Below, piece by piece: positions 1-5,047 of a DNA stretch of 6,273 nt (position 1 is its first letter; every line of letters begins with the position of its first letter). The stretch covers positions 1 through 6,273 of the forward strand of contig JACDAO010000487.1 in assembly GCA_013695405.1 (NCBI GenBank), in the 5' to 3' direction. Both the position numbers and the translations under genes were made by a program. Source of the DNA: Acidobacteriota bacterium (GTDB lineage: Bacteria; Acidobacteriota; Vicinamibacteria; Vicinamibacterales; Vicinamibacteraceae). The notes under the pieces were generated by a model. The model ran no database searches and was not told the origin of the DNA. It saw only the letters and a program-made list of their open reading frames with translations.

Positions 1-579
1 GAGGTGCTGGTCGGGCATGAACAGGATGTGACGGCCGCGCGCCCAGGCCCAGCGCAGCGTCGCTTCGGCGTTGCCCGAGGTGCAGACCGCCCCGCCGTGC
101 TCGCCGACGAACGCCTTGATCGCCGCCGACGAGTTGATGTAGGTGACCGGTACCACGTCGGGCACCCCCATCGCCTCGAGCTCGCGCCAGCAGATCTCGA
201 GCTGCTCGATGTCGGCCATGTCGGCCATCGAACAACCGGCGGCAAGGTCGGGCAGGCTGACTTGCTGGTGCGGCGCGCCGAGGATGTCGGCGCTCTCGGC
301 CATGAAGTGGACGCCGCAGAACACGACGAAATCCGCGGTGTGACGGCTGGCGGCTTCGCGCGACAGCTTCCACGAGTCGCCGACCACGTCGGCGTGCACC
401 AGCACTTCGTCGCGCTGGTAGTGGTGCCCGAGGATGAGCAGGCGGTCGCCGAGTGCCCGGCGCGCCTCGCCAATCCGGCGCTCCATCGCGTCGGGGGCCA
501 GCGCCAGATACTCGTCGGGCAGCGGCTGCCGCTGGGACAGGTTCGAGTGCTCGTAGGCGGTGAGAACCTTGACATCCAT
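1..579 (-). CDS. nadA: Quinolinate synthase NadA, N-terminal 193 residues (3' end beyond window)
   Basis: NadA is the [4Fe-4S] enzyme that condenses iminoaspartate with dihydroxyacetone phosphate to quinolinate in de novo NAD synthesis, in the cytoplasm. Translating the minus strand gives an uninterrupted 193-residue reading frame with family landmarks in order: [12 protein letters not shown] (48-59), GDSWKLS (67-73), [15 protein letters not shown] (86-100), [12 protein letters not shown] (109-120), [12 protein letters not shown] (145-156) and a CTSGNA motif (166-171). It runs off the edge at MPDQHL (188-193). Cys116 in AAGCSMAD matches the first cluster cysteine (Cys113 of the E. coli enzyme); the other two ligands lie outside the window. 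The N-terminal extension of about 45 residues before LILGHHY fits the longer NadA form found outside enterobacteria. The ATG start is well fixed, because an in-frame TAG lies five codons upstream (592-594). An AGGA at 590-593 is a weak Shine-Dalgarno, 10 nt from the ATG. The gene is divergent from the inositol oxygenase gene. Confidence 0.95.
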   Translation of the reverse strand, partial: MDVKVLTAYEHSNLSQRQPLPDEYLALAPDAMERRIGEARRALGDRLLILGHHYQRDEVLVHADVVGDSWKLSREAASRHTADFVVFCGVHFMAESADILGAPHQQVSLPDLAAGCSMADMADIEQLEICWRELEAMGVPDVVPVTYINSSAAIKAFVGEHGGAVCTSGNAEATLRWAWARGRHILFMPDQHL

Positions 580-588
580 CCAGTAGGG

Positions 589-597
589 ATCCTAGCA
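589..597 (-). promoter_or_regulatory. Candidate extended -10 for nadA (near-leaderless)
   Basis: On the minus strand the string TGCTAGGAT contains an extended -10 motif (TGC plus TAGGAT). Its end lies 9 nt before the nadA ATG, so transcription would begin 2-3 nt before the start codon. The same bases include the weak AGGA Shine-Dalgarno and an in-frame TAG stop. If this is the promoter, the AGGA is not transcribed. The competing reading is initiation from the TATAGA at 605-610 with a leader of about 18 nt. No good -35 is seen for either. Confidence 0.35.
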
Positions 598-604
598 CCG
601 CCGG

Positions 605-612
605 TCTATACT
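605..612. promoter_or_regulatory. Shared TATA core of a candidate bidirectional promoter
   Basis: The string TCTATACT reads as TATACT (607-612) on the plus strand and as TATAGA (610-605) on the minus strand, both good -10 hexamers sharing the TATA core. Plus-strand transcription would start near 619 and give a leader of about 20 nt containing the AGGAGG of the inositol oxygenase gene. Minus-strand transcription would start near 598, about 19 nt before the nadA ATG. The -35 regions are poor (TAGGGA at 584-589 for the plus strand). Confidence 0.45.
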
Positions 613-628
613 TGATCTTCACCCACTC

Positions 629-636
629 AGGAGGAG
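629..636 (+). promoter_or_regulatory. Strong ribosome binding site of the inositol oxygenase gene
   Basis: AGGAGGAG lies directly upstream of the ATG at 639 and decides the start. A TTG at 612 in the same frame would begin upstream of this site and close to the -10 element, so it is not used as the start. Confidence 0.8.
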
Positions 637-638
637 TC

Positions 639-1442
639 ATGGCACAGGCGACACATCCGGCGGAGGGCCGCAAGCCCGAGGAATTCCGCAACTACGCCGC
701 CGAGCAGCGCAGCACGGTGCGCGAGTTCTACCGCCTCAACCACACGAACCAGACCATGGACTTCGTGCTGCGGAAGAAGGCGGAGTACCTGTCGCTGGAT
801 CGCATGCAGATGACGGTCTGGGAAGCGCTCGAGTACCTCGACCAGCTGGTCGACGACAGCGACCCGGACGTCGACTTCACGCAGATCGAACACGCGATGC
901 AGACGGCCGAGGCGATTCGCGCCGCCGGGCAGCCGCCGTGGTTCCAGCTCACCGGCCTGGTGCACGACCTCGGCAAGATTCTGTGCATCTGGGGCGAGCC
1001 GCAGTGGGCGGTGGTCGGCGACACCTTCCCGGTCGGCTGCAAGTACTCGGACAAGTGCGTCTACCCCGAGTTCTTCGCGCTCAACCCGGACAGCGACAAC
1101 GTCACCTACCAGACCGAGACCGGCATCTACGAGGAGCACTGCGGGCTGGACAACGTGCACCTGTCGTGGGGGCACGACGAGTACATCTACCACGTGGTCA
1201 AGGACAAGCTGCCCGACGGCGGCCTGTACGCACTGCGCTACCACTCGTTCTACCCGTGGCACAAGGAAGGTGCGTACACGCACCTGACCAACGACACCGA
1301 CCGCGAGACGATGAAGTGGGTCAAGGCGTTCAATCGCTTCGACCTCTACTCGAAGGGCGACGCGCGGCCGAACGTCAAGGAACTCAAGCCGTACTACCAG
1401 GACCTGATCGATCAATACCTCCCTGGCACGTTGAACTGGTAG
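639..1442 (+). CDS. MIOX: Myo-inositol oxygenase
   Basis: This enzyme oxidatively cleaves myo-inositol with O2 to D-glucuronate (EC 1.13.99.1), using a mixed-valent di-iron centre in a cytoplasmic HD-type helical fold. The 267-residue protein is near full length compared with about 285 for animal enzymes, and it matches them across the whole chain. All six iron ligands of the human enzyme (His98, His123, Asp124, His194, His220, Asp253) have clear equivalents: His85 in IEHAMQTAE, His109-Asp110 in LVHDLGK, His179 in SWGHDEY, His202 in RYHSFYPWH and Asp235 in FNRFDLYSK. The substrate-binding lysines (human Lys127 and Lys257) align with Lys113 and Lys239, and the DDSDPDVDF stretch (72-80) holds the acidic pair that contacts inositol. 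The start is the ATG behind AGGAGGAG. The neighbours do not include inositol catabolism genes, so the fate of the glucuronate cannot be read here. The transcript probably ends at the hairpins that follow. Confidence 0.95.
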   Translation: MAQATHPAEGRKPEEFRNYAAEQRSTVREFYRLNHTNQTMDFVLRKKAEYLSLDRMQMTVWEALEYLDQLVDDSDPDVDFTQIEHAMQTAEAIRAAGQPPWFQLTGLVHDLGKILCIWGEPQWAVVGDTFPVGCKYSDKCVYPEFFALNPDSDNVTYQTETGIYEEHCGLDNVHLSWGHDEYIYHVVKDKLPDGGLYALRYHSFYPWHKEGAYTHLTNDTDRETMKWVKAFNRFDLYSKGDARPNVKELKPYYQDLIDQYLPGTLNW

Positions 1443-1456
1443 GCAGACAGTGGTAA

Positions 1457-1476
1457 GCGCCGGACTCGTCCGGCGC
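1457..1476. repeat. Perfect inverted repeat (8-bp stem, CTCG loop)
   Basis: GCGCCGGA (1457-1464) pairs perfectly with TCCGGCGC (1469-1476) around CTCG, starting 14 nt after the inositol oxygenase stop. No T-run follows, so it is not a classical intrinsic terminator by itself. It could protect the mRNA 3' end or help termination together with the next hairpin. Confidence 0.5.
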
Positions 1477-1491
1477 GGACAATCCAAGTTC

Positions 1492-1530
1492 GACGAAGGC
1501 GCGTTCATCACGAGCGCGCCTTTCGTCTAT
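1492..1530 (+). terminator. Probable intrinsic terminator after the inositol oxygenase gene
   Basis: GACGAAGGCGCG (1492-1503) pairs with CGCGCCTTTCGTC (1515-1527), with one bulged T and an 11-nt loop. The GC-rich inner stem flanked by A's on the left and TTT on the right is the usual terminator arrangement. The T-run is short and interrupted (TTTCGTCTAT), so efficiency is uncertain. It lies between the inositol oxygenase stop and the DUF418 promoter. Confidence 0.5.
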
Positions 1531-1557
1531 CTGCCGATAGGTCAGGCGTCGGGTCGC

Positions 1558-1585
1558 TTGACACGCCGCGGCGCGCCTTCATAAT
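1558..1585 (+). promoter_or_regulatory. Sigma70-type promoter of the DUF418 gene
   Basis: A consensus -35 TTGACA (1558-1563) is followed after 16 bp by CATAAT (1580-1585), a 5/6 match to TATAAT; ATAATT at 1581 with 17-bp spacing is the alternative register. Transcription should begin near 1592, leaving a leader of about 90 nt before the ATG at 1682. This is the best housekeeping-type promoter in the window. Confidence 0.7.
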
Positions 1586-1614
1586 TGTGCCGACCACAGC
1601 TCATCCTTTGTGCG

Positions 1615-1624
1615 TGTCCGGACA
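1615..1624. repeat. Palindrome in the DUF418 leader
   Basis: TGTCCGGACA is a perfect 10-bp palindrome, about 25-33 nt downstream of the predicted transcription start, and it overlaps a second palindrome GACATGTC (1621-1628). A repressor operator is possible from the position, but nothing else supports it; short palindromes are common in GC-rich DNA. Confidence 0.25.
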
Positions 1625-1681
1625 TGTCGCAGGCACCACGGCAGGCATCGCGCCGGTCGGAATGGCGTCCTTGGAGGCATC

Positions 1682-3016
1682 ATGACAGCTGTCGCGCAGT
1701 CGCCGCTCCAGCAGGACGAGCGACTGCTGTCGCTCGACATCATCCGGGGGGTGGCCCTGTTCGGCATCCTGCTGATGAACATCACCTCGTTCGGCCTGCC
1801 GTTTGCGTACGCGGATCCCACCGTGTACGGCGGCGCCACCGGCCCCAATCTGTGGGCCTGGATCACTACCACCATGCTGTTCGAAGGCACCCAGCGCGGC
1901 CTGTTCTCGCTGCTGTTCGGCGCCGGTGCGATCCTGCTGACCGCGCGGATCGAGGCCAGAGGCGGCGATGCCGCCGACGTGTTCTTCCGTCGCAACCTGT
2001 GGCTGATCGTGTTCGGCATCGTGCATGGGTTCGTGCTGCTGTGGACCGGGGAAATCCTGTTCTACTACGGGGCCACCGCGCTGTTCGTGTTTGCCTTCCG
2101 CAAAGCGACCCCACGAACGCTGATCGCCGTTGCGCTCGGCGGATTGCTGTTCAACGCCGCCTGGAACCAACTGGACGCGTACAACGGCCTGAAGAAGCAT
2201 GCGGCCTGGCAGGAGGCGCGGGCCGCCCAGGCCTCGGGCGCGGCGCTGACGAGAAAGCAGGAGGGCGCGCTGAAGACGTGGCAGGACCTGCTCGACGACA
2301 TGAAGCCGAGTGCCGAGAAGATCCAGGACAAGCTGCAGGCGATGCGCGGATCCTATGGCGCCATCGTCGTGCATCAGGCACCGGTGCTGACCCACCATCA
2401 AAGCTGGTGGATGTACCGGTACTTCTTCGATCTGTTCTCGCTGATGCTGCTCGGCATGGCGCTCTTCAAGCTGGGCCTGCTGCACCTCGGGCACGGGCGC
2501 GGCGTGTACGTCTGGATGGTCGCGCTGGGCTACGGGATCGGCCTGTCGGTGAACTACCTCGAGCTGCGTCACGTGCTCGGCGCCAACTTCGACGTGCTCG
2601 CGCGCATGAAGGTGGAGGTGACCTACGACCTGGGCCGCCTCGCGATGACGACCGGGCACCTCGGGCTGCTGATGCTGTTCTGCAATTCGGGGCTCCTCGG
2701 CTGGCTGCAACGGCGGCTCGCGGCGGTCGGGCAGATGGCGCTGAGCAACTACGTGACCCACTCGATCGTCTGCGCGGTGCTGTTCGACGGCTTCGGGTTC
2801 GGCCTGTACGGACAGCTGCAGCGGCATCAGCTCTACTACGTCGTGGTCTCGATCTGGTGTGCGCAGCTCGTGGTCAGCCCGATCTGGCTGGCCCACTACC
2901 GGTTCGGGCCGGTCGAGTGGTTGTGGCGCACGCTGACGTACGGCCAGTGGCAGCCGATGCGTCGTCGGGTGGCACGACCTGGCGCCGGCGAGCCGCTCGC
3001 GGCGCCTGCAGCCTGA
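1682..3016 (+). CDS. DUF418 (YeiB-like) multi-pass membrane protein
   Basis: The 444-residue protein has the family hallmarks: an N-terminal RLLSLDIIRGVALFGILLMN stretch (14-33), LFSLLFGAGA (75-84), RRNLWLIVFGIVHGFVLLWTGEIL (103-126), GQMALSNYVTHS (350-361) and GPVEWLWRTLTYG (409-421). About ten hydrophobic segments can be seen, roughly at 16-38, 57-86, 104-121, 124-140, 145-162, 244-268, 274-294, 318-337, 354-372 and 383-403. The C-terminal DUF418 domain covers about 270-425. A hydrophilic segment rich in K, E and Q (about 165-228) separates the two membrane halves. The family's biochemical role is not established; the SLDxxRG opening resembles membrane acyltransferases, so acyl transfer or transport of an envelope compound is possible but unproven. 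The ATG at 1682 was chosen because GGAGG (1673-1677) precedes it and the family motif begins soon after; an upstream in-frame GTG at 1610 would add 24 arginine-rich residues unlike the family. It converges on the DUF1028 gene. Confidence 0.9.
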   Translation: MTAVAQSPLQQDERLLSLDIIRGVALFGILLMNITSFGLPFAYADPTVYGGATGPNLWAWITTTMLFEGTQRGLFSLLFGAGAILLTARIEARGGDAADVFFRRNLWLIVFGIVHGFVLLWTGEILFYYGATALFVFAFRKATPRTLIAVALGGLLFNAAWNQLDAYNGLKKHAAWQEARAAQASGAALTRKQEGALKTWQDLLDDMKPSAEKIQDKLQAMRGSYGAIVVHQAPVLTHHQSWWMYRYFFDLFSLMLLGMALFKLGLLHLGHGRGVYVWMVALGYGIGLSVNYLELRHVLGANFDVLARMKVEVTYDLGRLAMTTGHLGLLMLFCNSGLLGWLQRRLAAVGQMALSNYVTHSIVCAVLFDGFGFGLYGQLQRHQLYYVVVSIWCAQLVVSPIWLAHYRFGPVEWLWRTLTYGQWQPMRRRVARPGAGEPLAAPAA

Positions 3017-3025
3017 CCGCGGCCG

Positions 3026-3041
3026 GGCGGCGTCAGCCGCC
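3026..3041. terminator. Hairpin between convergent DUF418 and DUF1028 genes (possible bidirectional terminator)
   Basis: GGCGGC (3026-3031) and GCCGCC (3036-3041) form a perfect 6-bp stem around a GTCA loop that contains the DUF1028 stop codon. It lies just past the DUF418 stop. No T-run follows on either strand, so it is weak as an intrinsic terminator, although its position at a convergent junction is suggestive. Confidence 0.3.
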
Positions 3042-4049
3042 GTTGTCCTTGCTGATGACCAGGGCGCGCAGCGCGTCGATCAGCCGGGCGTCGACCAGGC
3101 CGGGCGGATTCCCCTGATACGCGATGCCCTGGGCCGCACGGAACGCCTCCACGGCGGCAATCGCTTCGTCGTCGTAGGTGCCGATGGCCGTGAAGTCCTG
3201 TGGAAACACGGCCAGGCCGGGACGCCAGTAGCCGAGCGCGTGCAGCATCCGCTTCAACTCGACCACGTCGTTGCCCTCGACGCGCGAGAACGATCGGTAG
3301 CCAAGTTTCCGTGCAGTGGCGTAGTAGATGCGCTTCATCTCGGCGACCGGTTCGGGGTGCTCGCCAACCTCGATGGCCAGCGCGATGTGGTCGCCACCGC
3401 GCCCAGGATTGTTCGGATCGGCAATCTTGATCGCCGCCGACTGCAGACTTCCCCACCGCCGGTCGCCGCCGGTTGCCTGTCCGGCTTCGATCGCGCGGAT
3501 CATCCGTTCGGCGAGCGGCCAGCCGGTGCGGGTGGTCGATTCGAAGCTGGCGGCGACGGCGTCCACAACCTCCGGTCCGACCATGATGTTGGCCTGGATC
3601 GTGTAATCGATGCCCTGCCTGGAGCCGGCCCAGGCGCCATTTCCCGAGCCGGTGTGTGCGCCCGCGCGGCCCTGCATGTCGACCATGCCGACCTGACGCG
3701 ACTCGCGCTGCGGATCGTCCGCGAGCAACCGATCCAGCGCGTCGGCGGGGGATACCCCTGCGGCAAGTAGATCCAGCCCGCGTGGGCCGTACTCGACCTT
3801 CGTCGACGCCTGGGTGCAGACGGCGCCGACGCCCGCCCGCACGTGTGGCACCGCGCGCCCGACGAACGGCACGCGCGTCGTCACCGCGGCGCCTGACTGG
3901 CCGGTCGCCGGATCGATGGCGCAGAGCGAGAACGTCGAGTACTGCGGGACACCCTCGGCATCGACGGTCACGCCGTCGGGCGTGTGGTGTTGCTGTGCCT
4001 GCAGTGACACGTGCACGAGAACGCACGCGAGCGTGAGACGTGCCTTCAC
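3033..4049 (-). CDS. Secreted DUF1028 Ntn-hydrolase-like protein with peptidoglycan-binding-like C-terminus
   Basis: The 338-residue protein starts with a likely Sec signal peptide (MKARLTLACVLVHVSLQA, cleavage near residue 18), then a spacer of about 20 residues and the DUF1028 domain (about 37-225). Family motifs are YSTFSLCAIDPATGQSGAAV (37-56), PHVRAGVGAVCTQA (68-81), YGPRGLDLLAAGVSPADALDRLL (87-109), RQVGMVDMQGRAGAHTG (118-134), GIDYTIQANIMVGPEVVDA (146-164) and EAGQATGGDRRWGSLQSAA (188-206). DUF1028 is placed in the Ntn-hydrolase superfamily, with no established substrate. The C-terminal part (about 255-335) resembles the putative peptidoglycan-binding domain often fused to DUF1028: it has VVELKRMLHALGYW, then YDDEAIAAVEAFRAAQGI and a VDARLIDALRAL helix. 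The start is GTG, with GAGG (4054-4057) 4 nt upstream, and it overlaps the DUF805 stop as GTGA, so the two genes are probably co-transcribed and translationally coupled. Location is most likely periplasmic; a lipoprotein reading of Cys9 is unlikely because it lies too close to the N-terminus with a poor lipobox. Confidence 0.9.
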   Translation of the reverse strand: MKARLTLACVLVHVSLQAQQHHTPDGVTVDAEGVPQYSTFSLCAIDPATGQSGAAVTTRVPFVGRAVPHVRAGVGAVCTQASTKVEYGPRGLDLLAAGVSPADALDRLLADDPQRESRQVGMVDMQGRAGAHTGSGNGAWAGSRQGIDYTIQANIMVGPEVVDAVAASFESTTRTGWPLAERMIRAIEAGQATGGDRRWGSLQSAAIKIADPNNPGRGGDHIALAIEVGEHPEPVAEMKRIYYATARKLGYRSFSRVEGNDVVELKRMLHALGYWRPGLAVFPQDFTAIGTYDDEAIAAVEAFRAAQGIAYQGNPPGLVDARLIDALRALVISKDNGG

Positions 4050-4420
4050 GGGGCCTCAACCAGGGGCGTCTCGCCGGGTCCCCATTCGTTCGTTGCCGGG
4101 TCGCTGCCCAGCAGCATCAGGACGAAGACGGCGATGCCCCCGATCAGCGGGATCAAGCCGACCAGCAGCCACCATCCGCTGCGGCCCGTGTCGTGCAAAC
4201 GCCTGACGCCCACCGCGACGCTCGGCACCACGATCGCCACCAGGAAGATGAGGCTGAGGACGCCTGGCCCCTCGGCCCCGCCCAGGCCCATCGCCAATTC
4301 CAGGACCATCAGCACACAGAGCACGAGCACGTTCACCAGTACGAACGTCCAGTACTCGGGCCGAGCCGAGCGGCCGCTGAAGTCCGCGTAGTTCCGCAGC
4401 GCCTCCTTGTACCAATGCAT
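4046..4420 (-). CDS. DUF805 small inner-membrane protein
   Basis: The 124-residue protein matches DUF805 from end to end: MHWYKEALRNYADFSGRSAR (1-20) with the aromatic PEYWTF, three hydrophobic segments (about 25-45, 54-72 and 84-104), the diagnostic RRLHDTGRSGWW (73-84) before the last segment, and a C-terminal SDPATNEWGPGETP (106-119), the usual G/N-x-(Y/W)GP-x-P tail. The family's function is unknown; it is an integral inner-membrane protein. The ATG at 4420 was preferred to a GTG at 4432 because GGAGGAG (4424-4430) lies immediately upstream of the ATG and family members begin near MxWY. Its last bases overlap the DUF1028 start (GTGA, 4046-4049), so it is the first gene of a two-gene operon and may assist or accompany the secreted DUF1028 protein. 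A shared role is inference from the overlap only. Confidence 0.93.
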   Translation of the reverse strand: MHWYKEALRNYADFSGRSARPEYWTFVLVNVLVLCVLMVLELAMGLGGAEGPGVLSLIFLVAIVVPSVAVGVRRLHDTGRSGWWLLVGLIPLIGGIAVFVLMLLGSDPATNEWGPGETPLVEAP

Positions 4421-4434
4421 GCGCTCCTCCACTG

Positions 4435-4446
4435 CGGGCGCGCCCG
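4435..4446. repeat. 12-bp palindrome upstream of DUF805
   Basis: CGGGCGCGCCCG is a perfect palindrome, 15 bp upstream of the DUF805 ATG and within its predicted leader. It could form a short hairpin or bind a dimeric regulator, but GC-only palindromes arise easily in DNA of this composition. Confidence 0.25.
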
Positions 4447-4529
4447 GCCTGCGAGCGCGCCCATGCGTGTCCGGTCACCACACTCACATCGCAGCACGTG
4501 TCGGCGATGTCTGCTGTTCAGGTGGCGCC

Positions 4530-4537
4530 AGTATAGC
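4530..4537. promoter_or_regulatory. Candidate TATA core between divergent DUF805 and zinc-ribbon genes
   Basis: The string AGTATAGC gives TATACT on the minus strand (4535-4530), a good -10 for the DUF805-DUF1028 operon with a leader of about 100 nt. On the plus strand it gives TATAGC (4532-4537). No convincing -35 is seen on either side. It is the only AT-rich patch in the 168-bp divergent intergenic region 4421-4588, which otherwise holds the palindrome at 4435, a CACGTG at 4495-4500 and the -10-like site at 4574-4582. Confidence 0.4.
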
Positions 4538-4573
4538 GCACCGAGGTCGCGCCGCCGCCCGTGGTCCGTGGCC

Positions 4574-4582
4574 TGCTACGAT
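4574..4582 (+). promoter_or_regulatory. Extended -10 placed for a leaderless zinc-ribbon mRNA
   Basis: TGCTACGAT combines the TGn extension with a TACGAT hexamer that ends 6 nt before the ATG at 4589. That spacing would put the transcription start at the A of the start codon. No Shine-Dalgarno is visible upstream of this ATG, which supports the leaderless reading. Confidence 0.5.
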
Positions 4583-4588
4583 GCCGGC

Positions 4589-5026
4589 ATGGCACTCGAC
4601 GAGCGCGCCTTCTTCACCGAGAGACCGGAGACCCGCCAGGCACGGCACCAGTGCCCGCGGTGCCAGCGGTCCAACGAGTACAGCGTCCGCTGGGTGCGGC
4701 GCTCGAAGAAGGATCGGCTGCCCGCCGGCTCCGACGAGGTCGATCGGGCCAAGTTCGCCAAGCTGCGCGACTACCTGCTGCGGCTCGACGACGAGGTCAC
4801 CTGCAAGGCCTGCGGCAAGCGCTTCGAGATCCCCTCGCAGCAGTCGCTGGTGTTCGTCGACCAACTCGGCGGACTGCCCAACGACGAGGAACTCGAGCGC
4901 GAGATCCATGCGGCCTCGGGCGAGCCCGGGCCGGCCCCGTCCCCGGCGGCTGTACCGGCCCCAGCGCCCGAGTCAAAGCCGGCGCTGCCGGCGCGGTTCA
5001 CGCGCAAGTCGACGGGATGGAAATAA
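4589..5026 (+). CDS. Zinc-ribbon protein of unknown function
   Basis: I do not recognise a named family. The 145-residue, cytoplasmic-looking protein has two CxxC pairs, CPRC (22-25) and CKAC (72-75), which can form one zinc ribbon. The 46 residues between them are highly charged and include RWVRRSKKDRLP (34-45) and an amphipathic helix around DRAKFAKLRDYLLRLDDEV (52-70). The second knuckle CKACGKRFEIPSQQSL looks like a typical zinc-ribbon strand pair. After an acidic stretch (NDEELEREI, 98-106) comes a Pro/Ala-rich, probably disordered tail (113-136) ending in a basic ARFTRKSTGWK. No signal peptide or membrane segment is present. It could bind nucleic acid or act as a protein-interaction or metal-sensing module; the sequence does not decide. 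The ATG at 4589 has no Shine-Dalgarno but sits at leaderless distance from TGCTACGAT. The hydrolase gene follows after 21 bp. Confidence 0.8.
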   Translation: MALDERAFFTERPETRQARHQCPRCQRSNEYSVRWVRRSKKDRLPAGSDEVDRAKFAKLRDYLLRLDDEVTCKACGKRFEIPSQQSLVFVDQLGGLPNDEELEREIHAASGEPGPAPSPAAVPAPAPESKPALPARFTRKSTGWK

Positions 5027-5034
5027 GCGACCGG

Positions 5035-5040
5035 TAGAAT
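5035..5040 (+). promoter_or_regulatory. -10-like TAGAAT placed for a leaderless hydrolase mRNA
   Basis: TAGAAT is a 5/6 match to TATAAT and ends 7 nt before the ATG at 5048, so transcription could start at the start codon itself. There is no Shine-Dalgarno in front of any of the three candidate ATGs (5039, 5048, 5063). No -35 is recognised. The element lies between the zinc-ribbon stop and the hydrolase start, so the hydrolase may be transcribed on its own. Confidence 0.45.
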
Positions 5041-5047
5041 GGCGCGC

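Noticed and set aside
4..615. A 203-codon open frame on the plus strand, antisense to nadA
   Set aside because: Its product is low-complexity and matches no family I know, while the opposite strand encodes a clear NadA. It is a high-GC shadow.
627..1511. A 294-codon open frame antisense to the inositol oxygenase gene
   Set aside because: The Val/Arg/Leu-rich product is typical of an antisense shadow in GC-rich DNA, and the sense frame has all the catalytic residues of inositol oxygenase.
1601..2896. A 431-codon minus-strand frame under DUF418
   Set aside because: Its His/Gln/Arg-rich composition mirrors antisense hydrophobic codons. It has no recognisable domain and no ribosome site.
1585..3117. 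A 510-codon plus-strand frame longer than the DUF418 gene itself
   Set aside because: It is Arg/Ala-rich without hydrophobic periodicity and overlaps DUF418 in another frame. The shorter frame carries the membrane segments and family motifs.
4022..4024. Lipoprotein cysteine at residue 9 of the DUF1028 protein
   Set aside because: The preceding residues (TLA) are a poor lipobox and the hydrophobic stretch before it is too short. Sec cleavage near residue 18 fits better.
2896..4059. A 387-codon minus-strand frame overlapping DUF1028 in another frame
   Set aside because: The product is an arginine-rich low-complexity sequence, whereas the alternative frame gives a full DUF1028 protein with a signal peptide.
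4495..4500. CACGTG hexamer as a regulatory site
   Set aside because: A six-base palindrome is expected by chance in a window this size, and no second copy or partner site was noticed.
5039..5041. ATG 5039 as the hydrolase start
   Set aside because: It overlaps the TAGAAT element, has no Shine-Dalgarno and adds only three residues before the next ATG, which has the better promoter distance. It cannot be fully excluded.
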